NCBI RefSeq assembly: GCF_900167115.1
Contig: NZ_FUXZ01000005.1
Location: 1 to 64,000 of the forward strand
Direction of reading: 5' to 3'
DNA length: 64,000 nucleotides
DNA from: Eubacterium uniforme
GTDB taxonomy: Bacteria; Bacillota; Clostridia; Lachnospirales; Lachnospiraceae
Part shown: positions 63,874 through 64,000 of the stretch, piece by piece
How positions within the stretch are numbered: position 1 is the stretch's first letter
Layout of the letters: every line of letters begins with the position of its first letter
The notes under the pieces: model-generated
The model's input: the letters and a program-made list of their open reading frames with translations, nothing else
Databases searched by the model: none
Told to the model about the DNA's origin: nothing
Program-made: the position numbers and the translations under genes

Positions 63874-64000
63874 ATGATAATAAGAATTGATGATTATTCA
63901 GATGTGCCTATTTATCAGCAAATACGAAATGAAATAATAAATGGAATTTCAAGTGGGAAGTTAAAACCTGGAGAGCAATTGCCAACGGTTAGAGCGTTAG
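63874..64000 (+). CDS. GntR-family regulator, YtrA subgroup (cut by window edge)
   Basis: The frame begins MIIRIDDYSDVPIYQQIRNE and goes on with ISSGKLKPGEQLPTVRAL, the opening of a YtrA-type GntR helix-turn-helix; 42 codons are in the window. It is 46 bp after the permease gene in the same direction. YtrA-type regulators repress their own ABC operon, and a perfect palindrome over the promoter at 61801-61837 is the likely site. Confidence 0.88.
   Translation, partial: MIIRIDDYSDVPIYQQIRNEIINGISSGKLKPGEQLPTVRAL

Overview
The window reads as the chromosome of a low-GC Gram-positive anaerobe of the class Clostridia, most likely a Lachnospiraceae-type gut or rumen bacterium. Reasons: strong AT bias, near-consensus sigma-A promoters (TTGACN-N16/17-TATNNT), strong AGGAGG ribosome binding sites, several TTG starts with ideal ribosome sites, the clpC-radA and rpmG-secE-nusG-rplKA-rplJL-rpoBC-rpsLG-fusA-tuf order, and VanRS-, YtrA- and CPBP-type accessory genes. 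The species cannot be fixed from this sequence alone.

Layout. 1-319: end of an IS1182-like insertion sequence (N-terminal part of the transposase). 320-2990: a tiny membrane protein, a long structured leader and a secreted DUF4874/DUF4832-type protein. 2987-8072: a LysR regulator divergent from metE, then a lone trpB2. 8100-13246: purE-purM-purN-purD with a membrane protein coupled to purD. 13279-17822: clpC, a small unknown gene, radA and, on the other strand, tRNA-Trp. 18081-25309: aquaporin, a DUF6273-type membrane protein, an MreB paralogue, recD2, mnmA, a 22-codon ORF and comF. 25354-43894: the translation/transcription core, about 18.5 kb on one strand. Most of its units begin with a recognisable promoter and a structured leader (L1 motifs, L10 leader, possible rpoB, S7 and tuf leaders). 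An ECF sigma/anti-sigma pair is inserted between rplL and rpoB.

43895-64000 is accessory. It starts with two 13-bp inverted repeats and an array of seven 73-74 bp structured repeats, followed by a PD-(D/E)XK nuclease-like gene. Then come an HD phosphohydrolase, a broken Nudix gene, a P-loop kinase, a GNAT, a CPBP protease with an XRE regulator, an independent non-coding RNA unit (about 50113-50585), a methyltransferase and a MutS2-like ATPase without the Smr domain. On the minus strand lie a cytidylate-kinase-like protein and an ArsB/NhaD permease. The end holds an MFS exporter with an XRE-TPR regulator, a VanRS-like two-component pair next to a C39-like peptidase, and a YtrA-type ABC operon with a perfect operator over its promoter.

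The least explained items are the 44.0-44.6 kb repeat array beside the nuclease-like gene, a duplicated hairpin module with compensatory changes between rplJ and rplL, and the promoter-to-terminator non-coding RNA unit at 50.1-50.6 kb. All three rest on reading the sequence by eye. Homology searches and covariance modelling were not possible here.
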